From Mercurialis annua (lineage: Eukaryota; Streptophyta; Magnoliopsida; Malpighiales; Euphorbiaceae): a stretch of DNA of 64,000 nt. This document shows positions 10,673-21,669 of the stretch, piece after piece (position 1 is the first letter of the stretch; the number at the start of each line of letters is the position of its first letter). Location: contig NC_065577.1 of NCBI RefSeq assembly GCF_937616625.2, positions 4,133,001 to 4,197,000 of the forward strand, written 5' to 3'. Below the pieces are notes generated by a model. That model was not told the origin of the DNA. It was given only the letters and a program-made list of their open reading frames with translations, and did no database searches. The position numbers and the translations under genes were made by a program.

Positions 10673-11186
10673 CTAAAATATGTATTCTCGTCCATTTAGC
10701 TACGGTCAACAATAATTTAAGCGTAAAATCATTATCACTAGTTATTAAATTTAAATTAAGAAATAAAGTTCTTAAAATTTCACTTTATTTTTATAGTTTT
10801 ACATGTATGACTTTTAAAATTTTGTTCTCCAATATTGCATCTCGCATACCAGTTAAGTGATTTTTGAATTAAAACTGACCTAGCAAAATTTAAGTTACAT
10901 TTATAAAAGTCATTTTTAATTCTTCAACAATAAAAGATCCCTGACCCATCAAATAAAACAGAAAATTGGAACCATAGGGTAGTCATTTCAACCTTAAATA
11001 CTCAACCATATAGTTTGAATAGGAAATTACTAACTAAAAACGACATGACATTGATTTAGACGACATAACAAAACTCAAATTGTTTAAATTTAATTAAATT
11101 TTAAGAAAGACAACCATGCTAATTTGTTGCTCTTAACAAAAAATGGGTAATGAAACTATTTTTTTACTTATGTCGTCAGACAATTG
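10673..11186. repeat. Upstream region shared by type B genes
   Basis: 10850-11110 matches the regions before the other two type B genes (33160-33480 and 47300-47540). Shared runs include AACAATAAAAGATCCCTGACC, GGACCATA-type sequence, GTAGTCATTTCAACCTTAAATAC and TAGTTTGAATA. It is non-coding duplicated flank. Confidence 0.6.
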
Positions 11187-11205
11187 ACTATATATATGAC
11201 TCAAG
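11187..11205 (+). promoter_or_regulatory. Type B core promoter
   Basis: ACTATATATATGACTCAAG: a TATA box running directly into TGACTCA, a bZIP (GCN4/AP-1-like) site. It is identical at the two other type B genes and lies about 110 bp before the ATG. Confidence 0.6.
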
Positions 11206-11301
11206 TTATCAAAGCTAAGCATCGAATAATTAATTATTTCACTTTTTAATTACAAATCTTCAACGATAATCGTATAAAAAAACAGTCAAATTGTGACGGA
11301 A

Positions 11302-11640
11302 ATGGCTCGTTGCAATAATTTTCTCTTAGCAATCTTGATTGCTTTGTCATTATCAAGCTTGGATGTTAGTTCAGCTGCTCGTAACATTTTGCAAATTCCT
11401 TTTATGCCTACTCTACCAACATTGCCTATCTCACAACCATCTTTGCCGGATATCGGAATTCCTAGCCTCGAATCATTGCTTAACGGAAAGGTACCCGCGA
11501 TCCCAATATTCCAAACCGGCTTACCTACATTCGGTGTGCCCTCACTTCCGACTATCCCCACCCTATTCCCTGTATTATCAAATAAACCCGGAGTGCCCTC
11601 TTTCTCTACAACCCTACCTCCCATTCCCTCTCGCTCTTGA
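11302..11640 (+). CDS. Type B secreted Pro-rich protein
   Basis: 112 residues from the ATG at 11302. An upstream in-frame GTG is not needed. The signal peptide (N-F-L-L-A-I-L-I-A-L-S-L) ends before S-A-A-R-N-I-L-Q-I-P-F-M-P-T-L-P. Then comes I-S-Q-P-S-L-P-D-I-G-I-P-S-L, which is conserved in the 33732 gene, and spaced G-V-P-S-L-P-T-I-P steps. It lacks the SPPPAGN tail of type A and ends L-P-P-I-P-S-R-S. It is convergent with the type A gene at 12188, 547 bp away. An extracellular location is inferred from the signal peptide. Confidence 0.82.
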   Translation: MARCNNFLLAILIALSLSSLDVSSAARNILQIPFMPTLPTLPISQPSLPDIGIPSLESLLNGKVPAIPIFQTGLPTFGVPSLPTIPTLFPVLSNKPGVPSFSTTLPPIPSRS

Positions 11641-12187
11641 ATTACTTAGTAATTAATTGCTTTCATTCATATTCATATACCTAGATTTATGTTCCTTATT
11701 TATTTTTAATAGATGGTGATGTTTATCTTCATATAGAAAATTCATTTGTTGGTGATTTACTAGCTATACAAGCTCCATGTTGTTATAAAATGTGTTGGGA
11801 AGATTAAGAGGTTTATTTTAATATTTGACTTTTTCGGATCAATAAAATTTCGTGTTATTTTTATTTTGGTTATAAAATTGTCTGTGTGGTCTGGATTTAA
11901 TTTTAAAAGGGTTATTTTTCTATCTTTATGGAATATAAAAAGTAGTATCATTTTTTCTACCTTTGTGTAACAAAAATAGTATTTGTATAATAGCAATTTC
12001 AATAAGGAACAAAAAAAAAGGAAATCTTACAAACATGAAATTAATCAGACAAACGTAAAATTACAAGCATGAAACAAATAAAATAAATAAAAACAAACCA
12101 ATTTTATTACAACTCAAAGAGAAAAATATAACAATAAATGATAACAAAGAAAAAAAAAGACACAAACTCTCTCAGGATCGAATATTT
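11641..12187. other. Shared 3' intergenic of a convergent gene pair
   Basis: Holds the 3' flanks of the type B gene (left) and type A gene (right). From about 11920 it aligns with 18015-18280 and 35050-35345. No gene seen. Confidence 0.5.
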
Positions 12188-12514
12188 TTAGTTCCCAGCT
12201 GGTGGTGGGGAGACCAAAGGAATTGAAGGAATAGTAGTGGGGATTGAAGGCATGCTTGGCAATGGAGGCAGAGTGAACCTCGGAAGAGTCGGCATGGCCG
12301 GAAAATTACTAGGAAGTGGCGGCAGTGTCGTCGGCAATGTTGGCAATGTAGGCTGGGGAAGATTTGGAATACTTGGCAAAGTAGGGATTGGCAAATTTGG
12401 CATCGAGGGTAAATTCGGCATTTGTAAAAGATTACGAGCAGCTAGTCCGACGTCTATGTTTACAAATGCCAGAGCCATGAAGAAAACAAATACTAGATTC
12501 TTGAAAAAAATCAT
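12188..12514 (-). CDS. Type A secreted Leu/Pro-rich protein
   Basis: 108 residues. Signal peptide M-I-F-F-K-N-L-V-F-V-F-F-M-A-L-A-F, then D-V-G-L-A-A-R-N-L-L-Q-M-P, P-x-L-P steps and the tail L-V-S-P-P-P-A-G-N. It is the duplicate partner of 18282-18596, with which it shares the loss of the N-P-N-A-L-P step. The start codon context and upstream TATA are conserved with its paralogues. Probably apoplastic; role unknown. Confidence 0.82.
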   Translation of the reverse strand: MIFFKNLVFVFFMALAFVNIDVGLAARNLLQMPNLPSMPNLPIPTLPSIPNLPQPTLPTLPTTLPPLPSNFPAMPTLPRFTLPPLPSMPSIPTTIPSIPLVSPPPAGN

Positions 12515-12602
12515 GTTTTAAGAATTTTGATAAGGGTATATATGTCTTTTGGTAATTGTTAAACGTTTGGAATGTGATGATAATAACAAAACATTTAACA
12601 GG

Positions 12603-12609
12603 TTATATG
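12603..12609 (-). promoter_or_regulatory. TATA box of the type A gene at 12188
   Basis: The minus strand reads CCATATAACC about 90 bp before the ATG. This copy differs by one base from the TATATAACC of its duplicate at 18703. Confidence 0.45.
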
Positions 12610-13029
12610 GGAGCTGAAATTTTATGGTGGGTCTGTGTAGGTGGGAATGGAGAAAATTCCAAAATAATTAGCTGAACAAATCATCTAATTTCTAATTGTT
12701 ATTATTATAAGTTGTCAATCATGCATTTTGCGTTATTATTATGATTATTTATAAATTCTTTTTAAACCTTTATACAGCTTATTTAGTGTTATTTACCATT
12801 TTAACCCTATATCTATTTATACAGATATAATTTCTTAATATCAATAATATTATAATTATTAGGTAATAATTTTAATTATACAAATTTGAACGATTGAAAA
12901 AAATTATATTAAAATGTATTTAATAAAACAATTAAAATTTGACCGGTTAAAATTATCAAAGGAAATTTCAAATTCACTGTTTATAAATTTTAATAATTAT
13001 TATGTTTAATGATTAATGTTTAATTTTTG

Positions 13030-13220
13030 CTTTTATCAGCACCTCTGGTTGTTGATCTAACCCTCAAAAATTCAATATTAGATAACCCACAAACCAGATC
13101 TCACATCAATCTTCATACTTTCACAGTTATCAAAACACAACTATATATACGAACATTCTCCACTTTTTTTAGTTAAACATTAATAAGAAGTTGACCTAAC
13201 AAGTACTTAATTAACTCAAA
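13030..13220. repeat. Conserved upstream block, copy at 13 kb
   Basis: Contains CAGCACCTCTGGTTGTTG, TTCAATATTAGATAACCCAC, CACATCAATCTTCATAC and GAAGTTGACCTAACAAG. Non-coding, about 0.5-0.7 kb upstream of the 12188 gene. Confidence 0.65.
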
Positions 13221-13590
13221 TATGAATTCCTTTCAAAAAAAGAACTCAAATATGAATTGAGAACACATTATTATTGTTAATCGCAAGTCAATTAGTCCTA
13301 AAACAAATTACGCTTCTAAACTTTAAAATATAGATAATATATCCAAAAAAATCTAAATATGCTCACATTCTTCCATTGTTAATCCGAAATTTAAATTTAG
13401 AAGGTCAGATAGTAATTTTATTTTAGGCAAGATATTTCAGTACCGATCTTTTAACTCTTTATTTTGCATTTTTTATTTTCAGTTGTATCTATAATTTTTA
13501 ATTTAGAACGATTTTCTTATTCAACAGATGAAATAATTGGAAAATACTAAATTTGAAGAGAAACTCGTATTCTTTTTTATTTTAAAAAAA

Positions 13591-13972
13591 GGCATAATCA
13601 CTCAAAAGCCTCTCACCTTTAGCCTCTTTTGCAAATATTATCCAGACGTAAGAATTTTTTCAATTTTACCATAATTTGCCCTTTTATGTTTCAATTGTAT
13701 CATAAAACATTAAGTTGACCTCTTTTCACTTGAAAATAAGTTAAATATAATCCTCCATTTTTAGCCTATATTTCAATTAGACTCTAATATTATTAATAAT
13801 ATAAAAAATAAAAGATTATTTTAAACTTTATACAAGTGAAAATAGGTCAGTTTAATGTTTTGGGGTACAATTGAAATATAAAATGGCAAATTAAGGTAAA
13901 ATTGGAAAAATTCTTATATCAGGATATATTTGCAAAAAGAGCTAAAGATAGGGGAGTTTTGAATGATTAAAT
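13591..13972. mobile_element. Foldback MITE private to copy 1
   Basis: The left arm starts GGCATAATCACTCAAAAGCC. The right arm carries the inverse, from CAAGTGAAAATAGGTC through GGGGTACAATTGAAATA to GAGTTTTGAATGATTAA. The matching place in copy 2 (about 19650) lacks it, which confirms insertion. Confidence 0.65.
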
Positions 13973-14413
13973 TCTCAAAAAATTCAAATAAGCTGGTCAT
14001 AATAACTTTTCCTTTTGTCTGGTCTGTTAAAAATGATGTGTTGTTCACTAAACATCCAGGTTCATCAACAAATCACTAATTTTTTTGGAACAAAAAAGAA
14101 AATAGAGAAACTTTTTCAACAACAAAAATTATTAAATCATGACATGAAAAAAAGGTTAAAACTAGAACAATAATAGAATAGAAACTTCCTTTTATATCCT
14201 CCGTCTAGCAGTTGACCTCCTTCAAAGAATGGGCGAAGTACGAAAAAGTTGGGAGAGCAACATTGCCATGCTCTCCCGCATAAAGAAATTAACAGTCTTT
14301 GTGCTTTTGGAGAAGAAATTTAGTTTTACATCTAACTTACTTGTCAATTCCTTAATTTTTTAATATATGAGATAAACTGGTTTTTGTCAAATGTATCAAC
14401 AACTTTAACAGCT

Positions 14414-14703
14414 TAGCCATCCACGCCCTCATAATTACCTCTACCTTCTACATATGAATTTGCATTAATGTTTACATTAGAGGCTATTTGAACAACTCAC
14501 TCCCCCTCTACTTCCTATAGAACGACATTCTCAGTTTCCTTATAAGAGAAGGAATCCGAGAGAAATTCATCACCAGTGAATAAATCCTGATAAATCGACA
14601 TGGTTGTGGTTTCATCTCGAATTGGAGCAGAAGCAAAAAGAAAACAGGAGCAGAAAATTACGTAGAGCAGAAGGAGATATATAGAAAGAGAGCAAACCAC
14701 CAT
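14414..14703 (-). pseudogene. Candidate small secreted peptide gene with in-frame stops
   Basis: From the ATG at 14703 the frame gives a strong signal peptide (S-L-S-I-Y-L-L-L-L-Y-V-I-F-C-S-C-F-L-F-A-S-A) and an acidic, serine-rich tail, stopping after 62 residues (stop at 14515-14517). In the same frame, past two stops, lies N-S-Y-V-E-G-R-G-N-Y-E-G-V-D-G and a third stop at 14414. The duplicate copy keeps this downstream piece as N-P-Y-V-E-G-G-G-Y-N-Y-E-R-I-H-G, with an in-frame 3-base difference, but its 5' part is broken. It is either a pseudogene, or a real 62-residue peptide followed by an old coding tail, or a gene with a tiny intron over the stops. Family not recognised. Confidence 0.4.
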
Positions 14704-16398
14704 TTCATATGAGTCGTTTTGCTTGAGTTAATAAAAAACTAACAAGTTATGAACTTAGCAACAAACAATGATATTTTATATTGTAAACATTATATACATT
14801 TCGATTCATTTAAGTAAAACATTTAATTTCCTCCAATATTTGTTATTTAGTTGGAAAAAACTGAAATTTTTATTTATTAAAAGATCTGGTGGAAATTTTA
14901 TTGACAAATGCCACAACATAAATTTGCACTTATACAAGAGACAGAAGATAAAGTTATATAGTAGGAGGCATTATTGCTTTATGAAAAAATGTTAATAATA
15001 TGACTAGGTAGTTTGCAATATGAAAATAATAGTGTAGTTATTTGTGTGATGCCTTATCATTCATATCTACACACACTCAAGTTTTTCATTTGCATGCATT
15101 TTCTACTTGGTTTTTGTTTAAATAGTTTTTTTTTTCTATTAGCTTTAATTTTTTATTAATTTCTTTCAATCAATAAGCTCTCATTACTTGCTCACCAATC
15201 AATATACCATTAAATATTAGTGATTAATTAAATATTAGCATGAAATTAATAATAAAAAGTATATGAACAATAAAAGATTGTTAACTAAAATTTATTTGAA
15301 TTATTTATACATATTACTCGCAATATTTTAGATTCAAAACTTAGTTAAACATGATAAATTTAAAAAAAAAACAAAAAATAAAGAATTGCATAATAAAAAA
15401 AATGGAGAAGAAATCAAACTTGATTTTTACTTGAACAACTCGCTTCAATAAATTATTTAAAATTAAAATTGTACTTGTATAAATTATAAATTAAGCTAAA
15501 AATTACTAAAATAAAACGCATAACTAAACTAATAAATAAAAGAATAAGATTAATTAATTTAATATTATGAACTGAATGACCGAATAGTTTTGACTTAAAC
15601 TCTATTTAACGAGGTTTGAGAAGTTTGATTTTTTTTAATCAAAATTAAATTTAAATTGGAATCGATTTTCTTAAAATCTTGTTCATTGCTAAAAAGATTT
15701 ATCTTATTTAAAAAAAACAAAATCAAGAATTTTAAAAACAAATTAACTTTAAATTTCTTAGAATGTACCTTATTAGAGAATTTCTTTTTCAAAATAAATA
15801 GGATAATTCATAATTTAATTAGAGTAGAACCCCCATGATTTTAACACACTTTGGAGGCATATCCTTTTTCAGACAATCAATTCGATGAACTGACGACTGC
15901 ACAACCATCAACTTTAAAAATTTATAATGTTTTATAAAATTTTCAAATGACTTGATTTTTTATTTCATTGAAAAGTTTAACATATCTATTTTAATTTTTA
16001 TGCAGAACATAAATTTACTAGAATTTTATAAGAATTAAAAAAAAAATCACATAATAAAAAAAGATTAAATATGTTAGTAAGCAAATGCATGTGTGCAAAT
16101 TGACAATCTCCAAAATATTATAAATTGAGTTTAGACACTTTTAAATAATTTGATTCTTAATACATGGGAAAGATGAGTATGTTTAGTTTTAAGATAAAAA
16201 ACACTTTTTTATTTGAGGTTTTTGAGAGCGATAAAAATATTAATTAATGAAAGATCAAATCTTAATAACCTACAAAAAAAACTAATTAAAATAATACACA
16301 CTTCTCGGTCTATGCATTTTTTGCACAAATAACCTACAAAACGTTTTCAAGTATATTATCTCAATAAACAATAAAATAAGTCACAATAATATTTGAAA
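14704..16398. other. AT-rich duplicated tail, no gene
   Basis: Aligns with 22108-23950 of copy 2. No coding frame of substance; many poly-A/T runs. Contains ACACACTCAAGTTTTTCATTTGCATGCATT, nearly unchanged between copies. Confidence 0.5.
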
Positions 16399-16708
16399 GG
16401 CCAAATGATCAAAAAATACCAAATCTTTTATGAAAGTTTCATAAAAGTTCAAACCTTTCAATTTTATCCAATTTGTCCTAATACACATGATTTCGTTTAA
16501 ATTATATCCAACTACACAATTTTACTTATGTGGCGCTGATGTGTGGCATGCTACATCAATGCCACGTAAGCGTCACATGAGTAAAATTACATAACTAGAC
16601 ATAATTGAAACAAAATAATGTGTTTCGGGACAAATTGGATAAACTTCAAATGTTTGGACTTTTATGAAACTTTTATAAAAAATTTGGCTTTTTTTTTGTC
16701 ATTTAGCC
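16399..16708. mobile_element. MULE-type MITE private to copy 1
   Basis: Inverted ends GGCCAAATGATC and GTCATTTAGCC, with a central dyad CTTATGTGGCGCTGATGTG / CACGTAAGCGTCACATGAG. It is bounded by TATTTGAAA and TATTTAGAA, an imperfect 9-bp duplication. Copy 2 has a single uninterrupted TATTTGAAATTATG at this place, so it is an insertion after the duplication. Confidence 0.65.
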
Positions 16709-16779
16709 TATTTAGAATTATTTATACAAATTCCATTTATCAACCACCCACCATGATGTAGGGATCCTTCATCTTTAAA

Positions 16780-17013
16780 GTCCAATTTATAATTTTAATC
16801 AATTTAAAAAGTTAATAAAATTTTAGTAACTTTACTTTTATATCCTCACATTACATTAAATGCATCACAACTTTTTAAAAATATGCTTTCTAAATGCATT
16901 AATTGAAGAGGGTAAAAAAAATAGTGTGAAAAGTATTCTATAAATAAAATTTGTCAATTATAATGAGACGTCTAAAATAGAAAATGTGCCCAATTAGAAT
17001 AGGAAGGAGGGAG
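16780..17013. mobile_element. Decayed Stowaway MITE
   Basis: Its interior (TTACATTAAATGCATCACAAC, CTTTCTAAATGCATTAATTG) matches the intact element at 62438-62689, and its right end keeps GGAGGGAG followed by TA. The left end is too diverged to place exactly. Confidence 0.6.
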
Positions 17014-17367
17014 TATAAGAGAAACCATAATATCACAAGTTACACTTTTACAATTAATCCAAAAAAATTATATAATATTTTAATTTTTTTAATTTTTTAG
17101 TATACAAATTGATTCCACTACATAAAATTTATTGATCCGCTTATGCTCATTTCGTCCTTAAAGATTTCAATTTTACACTTTCACTAGGACTAATAAAATA
17201 GTTAATTATAGTTATAAGTTATCATAGTATTCTTAAAATGTACTTAAATCTTTTGAAAATGTACGATTATGTGTTAATGATTTAAAAAATAAAAAGTCGC
17301 TATATTTATGTAAATGATATAAGAGTATAAAAGTATATAAATAATCTTGTCAAGAACTAATTTTAAA

Positions 17368-17993
17368 GGCTTAATTTCTTAAAAAACCCCCACCTTGCAT
17401 TTTTTTTCCGTTTATACCCTGACCTTGTAAAAACACCATTTGTACCCAATTTTGAGTTTTTATGTTTAATCTCTACCCAAAAGCATTAAATTGTACTCTT
17501 TTCATTTGAAAAAAAGTTTAAAACAGTCCTTCATTTTTAACTTATATACAAATTAGATACTAATGTTATTAATAGTACAAATATACCATCTTTTTCAAAA
17601 AAAATTAAAAATAATAATAATTTTTTTTAATTTTTTTAAAAAATATTTCGAATTTTTTTAAATTTTTTTTAATTTTTTTAAAAATATTTCTGACAAAAAA
17701 AATTAAAAATAATCATAATTTTTTTTAATTTTTTATTATTTTATCAAATTAAAAAAATTAATTAATTATTTGGATGTATTTGATTATTTTTTAAGTTTAA
17801 GGATTTATTTGTATATTTTAAAATAGAAAAAAGTATATTTTAAACTCTTTTCAAAATGAAAAAAGTACAATTTAATACTTTTGGGTAGAGATGAAACATA
17901 AAAACCCAAAATTGGGTACAAATGGTGTTTTTACAAGGTCAGGGTATAAACGAAGAAAAAGTGCAAGGTGGAGGTTTTTTAAGGAATTAAGCC
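17368..17993. mobile_element. MULE-type foldback MITE, 626 bp
   Basis: Long inverted arms open GGCTTAATTTCTTAAAAAAC and close AAGGAATTAAGCC. Internal matches include GGGTACAAATGGTGTTTTTA on both arms. A perfect 9-bp duplication, AATTTTAAA, flanks it (17359-17367 and 17994-18002). It is closely related to the element at 37941. Confidence 0.8.
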
Positions 17994-18281
17994 AATTTTA
18001 AAAGGTTTGTATTTTATCTTTATGGGATACAAAAAGCATGAACTTTTTCTATCTTTAAGTAACAAAGAGAGTACTTGTATATATTAGCAATTTCAATATG
18101 GAACAAAGAAAAGAAAATCTTACAAACATGAAATTAATCATACAAACTAAAATTACAAACCTGAACCAAGTAACATAAATGAAAACAAACCAACTTTAGT
18201 ACAACTCAAAGAGAAAAATATAACTATAAATCATATCAAATAAAAAAAAGAAACACAAATATTATAAACATTCAATCATAT

Positions 18282-18596
18282 TTAGTTCCCAGCTGGTGGT
18301 GGGGAGAGCAAAGGAATGGAAGGAATAGTAGTGGGGATTGAAGGCATGCTTGGCAACGGAGGCAGAGTGAACTTCGGAAGAGTCGGCATGGCCGGAAAAT
18401 TACTAGGAAGTGGCGGCAATGTTGGCAATGTAGGCTGTGGAAGATTTGGAAAACTTGGCAAAGTAGGGATTGGCAAATTTGGCACCGAGGGCAAATTCGG
18501 CATTTGTAAAAGATTACGAGCAGCTAGTCCAACGTCTATGCTTACAAATGCCAAAGCCATGAAGAAAATAAATACTAGATTCTTGGAAAAAGCCAT
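18282..18596 (-). CDS. Type A secreted Leu/Pro-rich protein
   Basis: 104 residues, the shortest full type A protein. Signal peptide M-A-F-S-K-N-L-V-F-I-F-F-M-A-L-A-F, then A-A-R-N-L-L-Q-M-P, P-x-L-P steps and the tail L-L-S-P-P-P-A-G-N. It lacks four residues (one T-L-P-T step) that 12188 keeps. It is the partner of the 12188 gene in the segmental duplication and probably functional: the frame is clean and the TATA box is conserved. An extracellular wall-related role is inferred. Confidence 0.82.
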   Translation of the reverse strand: MAFSKNLVFIFFMALAFVSIDVGLAARNLLQMPNLPSVPNLPIPTLPSFPNLPQPTLPTLPPLPSNFPAMPTLPKFTLPPLPSMPSIPTTIPSIPLLSPPPAGN

Positions 18597-18702
18597 GTTT
18601 TCAGAATTCTGATAGAAATGTTTAAGTAAGAAGGATATATATGTCTTTTGGTAATTGTTAAATGTTTGGAATGTGATAATAATAACAAAACGTTTAACAG
18701 GT

Positions 18703-18710
18703 TATATAGG
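18703..18710 (-). promoter_or_regulatory. TATA box of the type A gene at 18282
   Basis: The minus strand reads CTCCTATATAACCTG about 110 bp before the ATG, conserved with the 8823 gene. Confidence 0.55.
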
Positions 18711-19149
18711 AGCTGAAATTTTATGGTGGGTCTGTGTAGGTGGGGAAATTGGAAAAAATTCCACAATAATTAGTTGAACTGAACATCTAATTTAATTGTT
18801 ATTATTATAAATTGTCAATCATGCATTTTGCGGTAATATTATGATTATTTATAAATTCTTTTTAACCTTTATACAGCTTATTGTTATTTACCATTTTAAC
18901 CCTATATCTATTTATGCAGATATAATAACTTAATATCAATAATATTATAATTATTAGGCAATAATTTAATTATACAGATTTTAAGGATTGAAAAAATTAC
19001 ATTAAAATGTATTTGATGAAAAAGTTTAAATTTGATCGGTTAAAATTATCAAAGGATATTTTAAATTCATTGTTTATAAATTTTAATAATTATTATATTT
19101 AGCATTTAATTTTGTCATTTTTTTTTTGGATAAATAATTTTGTCATTTT

Positions 19150-19345
19150 TAATATTTGCTTTTATCAACACCTCTGGTTGTTGCTTTAACCCTAAAAAAT
19201 TCAATATTAGATAACCCTCAAACTAGGTCTCACATCAATCTTCAGACTTTCACTGTTATCAAACCACAACTATACGAACCTTCTCCACTTTTTTAGTCAA
19301 AGATATATAGGAAGTTAACCTAATAAGTACTTTACTCAAATATGA
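19150..19345. repeat. Conserved upstream block, copy at 19 kb
   Basis: CAACACCTCTGGTTGTTG, TTCAATATTAGATAACCC, CACATCAATCTTCAGAC and GAAGTTAACCTAATAAG, in the same order as at 13030. Non-coding. Confidence 0.65.
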
Positions 19346-20173
19346 ATTGAGAACATATTATTATTGTTAATTGCAACTCAATTAGTATTAAAATATAGAT
19401 AATAGGTCCAAAAAAAATCTAAATATGGTTACATTTTTCCACTTCAATCCGAAATTTAAACTTTAAATTTTATTCTAGGCAAGATATTTCAAAAATCGGT
19501 ACCGATTTTTTAGACCTTTATTAATTATCTTAGCCTTGTAAAATAGCTAATTTTGCTCTAAGCGTAATTTTTAATTTGAGACGATTTTCTTACTCAACGG
19601 AAGAAATCATTTTAAAATACTAAATTTGAAGGTAAACTTATATTCTTTTTCACACAAAGTTTTTTAAATAAATTGGTCGCAATAACATTTTCTTTGTCTG
19701 GTTTGTTAAAAAAGATTGGTTGTTCACTAAACATCCAGTTCATAAGCAAACCACTAATTTTCTGGAAAAAGAAAAGTTAAAAGTGCCATAAAAATGGAAA
19801 ACCACATATAAAGAATAAACTAGAACAATATTAGAATATAAACTCTTTTTCCTATCCTCTCCTTTCTAGCACTTGACCTCCTTCAAAGCATGGCCGAAGT
19901 ACAAAAATGTTGGGTGAGCAACATTGGCCATGTAGTAAACAAGAACTAGAGATCCACCATAAGCCATGCTCTCCCCGTATAAAAATAATTGGCAGTCTTA
20001 GAGCTTTGAGAGAAGAAACTTTTACATCTTGCTTGCTTGTCAATAATGAACTTTTTGATATATCAGATTAACTGCTTTTTGTCAAATGTGTCGACAACTC
20101 TAACAGCTTAGCCATGAATGCGCTCATAATTATAACCTCCGCCTTCTACATATGGATTGCACCTTGAAAACCC

Positions 20174-20432
20174 TAACAGAGTGTATGCTTCCAGCTCCAT
20201 CAAGACTGCTCTGTGTGTGCATATCTACTGCTACATCCTGCTATTGTGCAATTGCCTTGTCATCATTTCCAGTTGTATTACAGTTGTATTACAGCTGTGT
20301 TCAGCTGGATAATAGCTGGATTGGAGATATGTTGTCTATAAATAGAGTACTAGTTTTAGCTTTATTTTTCTAGTTTTTGTAATCACAAAACTCATCAATA
20401 TAATCAAAGTTTCTGTTCTCTGATTTCTGTTA
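20174..20432 (+). repeat. TRIM 5' LTR
   Basis: 259 bp. Contains a TATA-like CTATAAATAGAG (20337-20348), placing transcription start in the last 80 bp. Confidence 0.85.
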
Positions 20433-20444
20433 TGGTATCAAAGC
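20433..20444 (+). promoter_or_regulatory. TRIM primer binding site
   Basis: TGGTATCAAAGC directly follows the 5' LTR. It is one base from the TGGTATCAGAGC that pairs with the 3' end of initiator tRNA-Met, the usual copia and TRIM primer. Confidence 0.8.
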
Positions 20445-20494
20445 GGGTCCGAGCCCAGGGCCGCCGGAGTTGCCGCCGCGTTATTAGTTGCAGT

Positions 20495-20850
20495 TTGTGA
20501 GCATCGCTATCGGTGACTCAGTTGAAGTTTGTGAGCATTATCGGTGACTCGTTTTATGTTTGTGAGCATCACTATCGGTGACTCAATCTCGATTTCAGCC
20601 TATGTTCAATTTCAGTTCATCGCTATCGGTGCTGAAAAATTTCAATCTCTGTTTCGGTTGTTGATCATCGCTATCGATGTGTCAACTTTTATCTCTGTGT
20701 TGAATCGTTGCTATCAACGTTTTCAATTTCAACTTCAGGTTCCTATTCTATTATTCAGTTTACTGCTATCGATTACTCTCAATTTCAGGTTCTTATCATT
20801 GTTATCAATGATTTTCTTTCAATTTCAAGTTTTTTTTATCAATTCTGATA
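20495..20850 (+). repeat. Array of short hairpins in the TRIM leader
   Basis: Successive units pair around a (C/T)TAT loop: CATCG-CTAT-CGGTG (20502, 20618), CATCG-CTAT-CGATG (20666), CGTTG-CTAT-CAACG (20706), CATTG-TTAT-CAATG (20797). Spacers resemble CAATTTCAGGTTC. The first three units also share TTTGTGAGCAT and GGTGACTC. No convincing protein is encoded. Confidence 0.65.
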
Positions 20851-21635
20851 AGCTTCCGTTCGTCATTATCGCTTCAATTTCAATTAATTCCTCATCTGTT
20901 CTCTAGTAACATATTTGTTATATGTTCTTCTACTAAATGCCTCTCAAAAGGTTTCAATTCCTCTTAATTTCTCACATTAATCCATGTGTTTTACAAATTC
21001 GTGGTGTTGATTTCAATTCAAAACAGTTGTGACCATCATTCTTCTATCTTAGCAAATTTCTCAAGATTTCATTGAGTTCTATATCATAACGGTAGCTGTA
21101 TTGATTTTATTTGTGAGGAGTTTTTTTGTGAATAATTGAGGTTTGGCTGAATATATGTTTGAGTGGATCTGTTCTTTCATTTCTGGAGACAAATATATTT
21201 GTCAATTATGCTCATCACATGTTCGACAATATGCCTCAACCAAAATCAGATTCACTCGAGTGGAGTAACATGATTTTGTTTATGTTCATTGGTGATTTCA
21301 AGCTTCAAATGTCAGATTTCAGTTCAGAGAGTCTTTGACCACAGGATTTCACAAAGTAATCAGACTCGGATGATATGAATCATTATTGTTTTTGGATTAA
21401 ATGTTTTGATGCTGCCTGCAATGGATCAGTTTTGTGAGGATAGAAGCCTATGGGACTGAATGCTCGTTTTTCACTTCAGATTATCACCTTGGAGTATTTG
21501 ATTTGGTACATAAATTAGTACTAACAAATATGGATAATAGGTGCTTGAAGACTGATTAATGCAATGGATATAATGATGCTTTTTGCAAGTTGCTTCGTGC
21601 TGCTTGCTACTGATTCTATAGAATTGTTGCCATAT

Positions 21636-21669
21636 CAAGCTAGACATATCAAATACATGTCTAGCTTGA
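21636..21669 (+). other. 12-bp perfect hairpin beside the TRIM polypurine tract
   Basis: CAAGCTAGACAT and ATGTCTAGCTTG flank a 10-base loop and run straight into the polypurine tract AGGGGGGG that precedes the 3' LTR. Confidence 0.7.

Larger units (their letters stand above)
11920..16830. repeat. Segmental duplication, copy 1
   Basis: Matches 18015-24070 in the same order and orientation: type A 3' flank, type A gene, promoter, upstream block, small-peptide ORF, then the AT-rich tail ending near CCACCCACCATGAT. Copy 1 carries private insertions at 13591-13972 and 16399-16708 that copy 2 lacks. Confidence 0.8.

Noticed and set aside
20544..20906. 120-residue frame in the TRIM
   Set aside because: Composition noise over the hairpin array. 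It has no gag or other domain and spans clear structural repeats.
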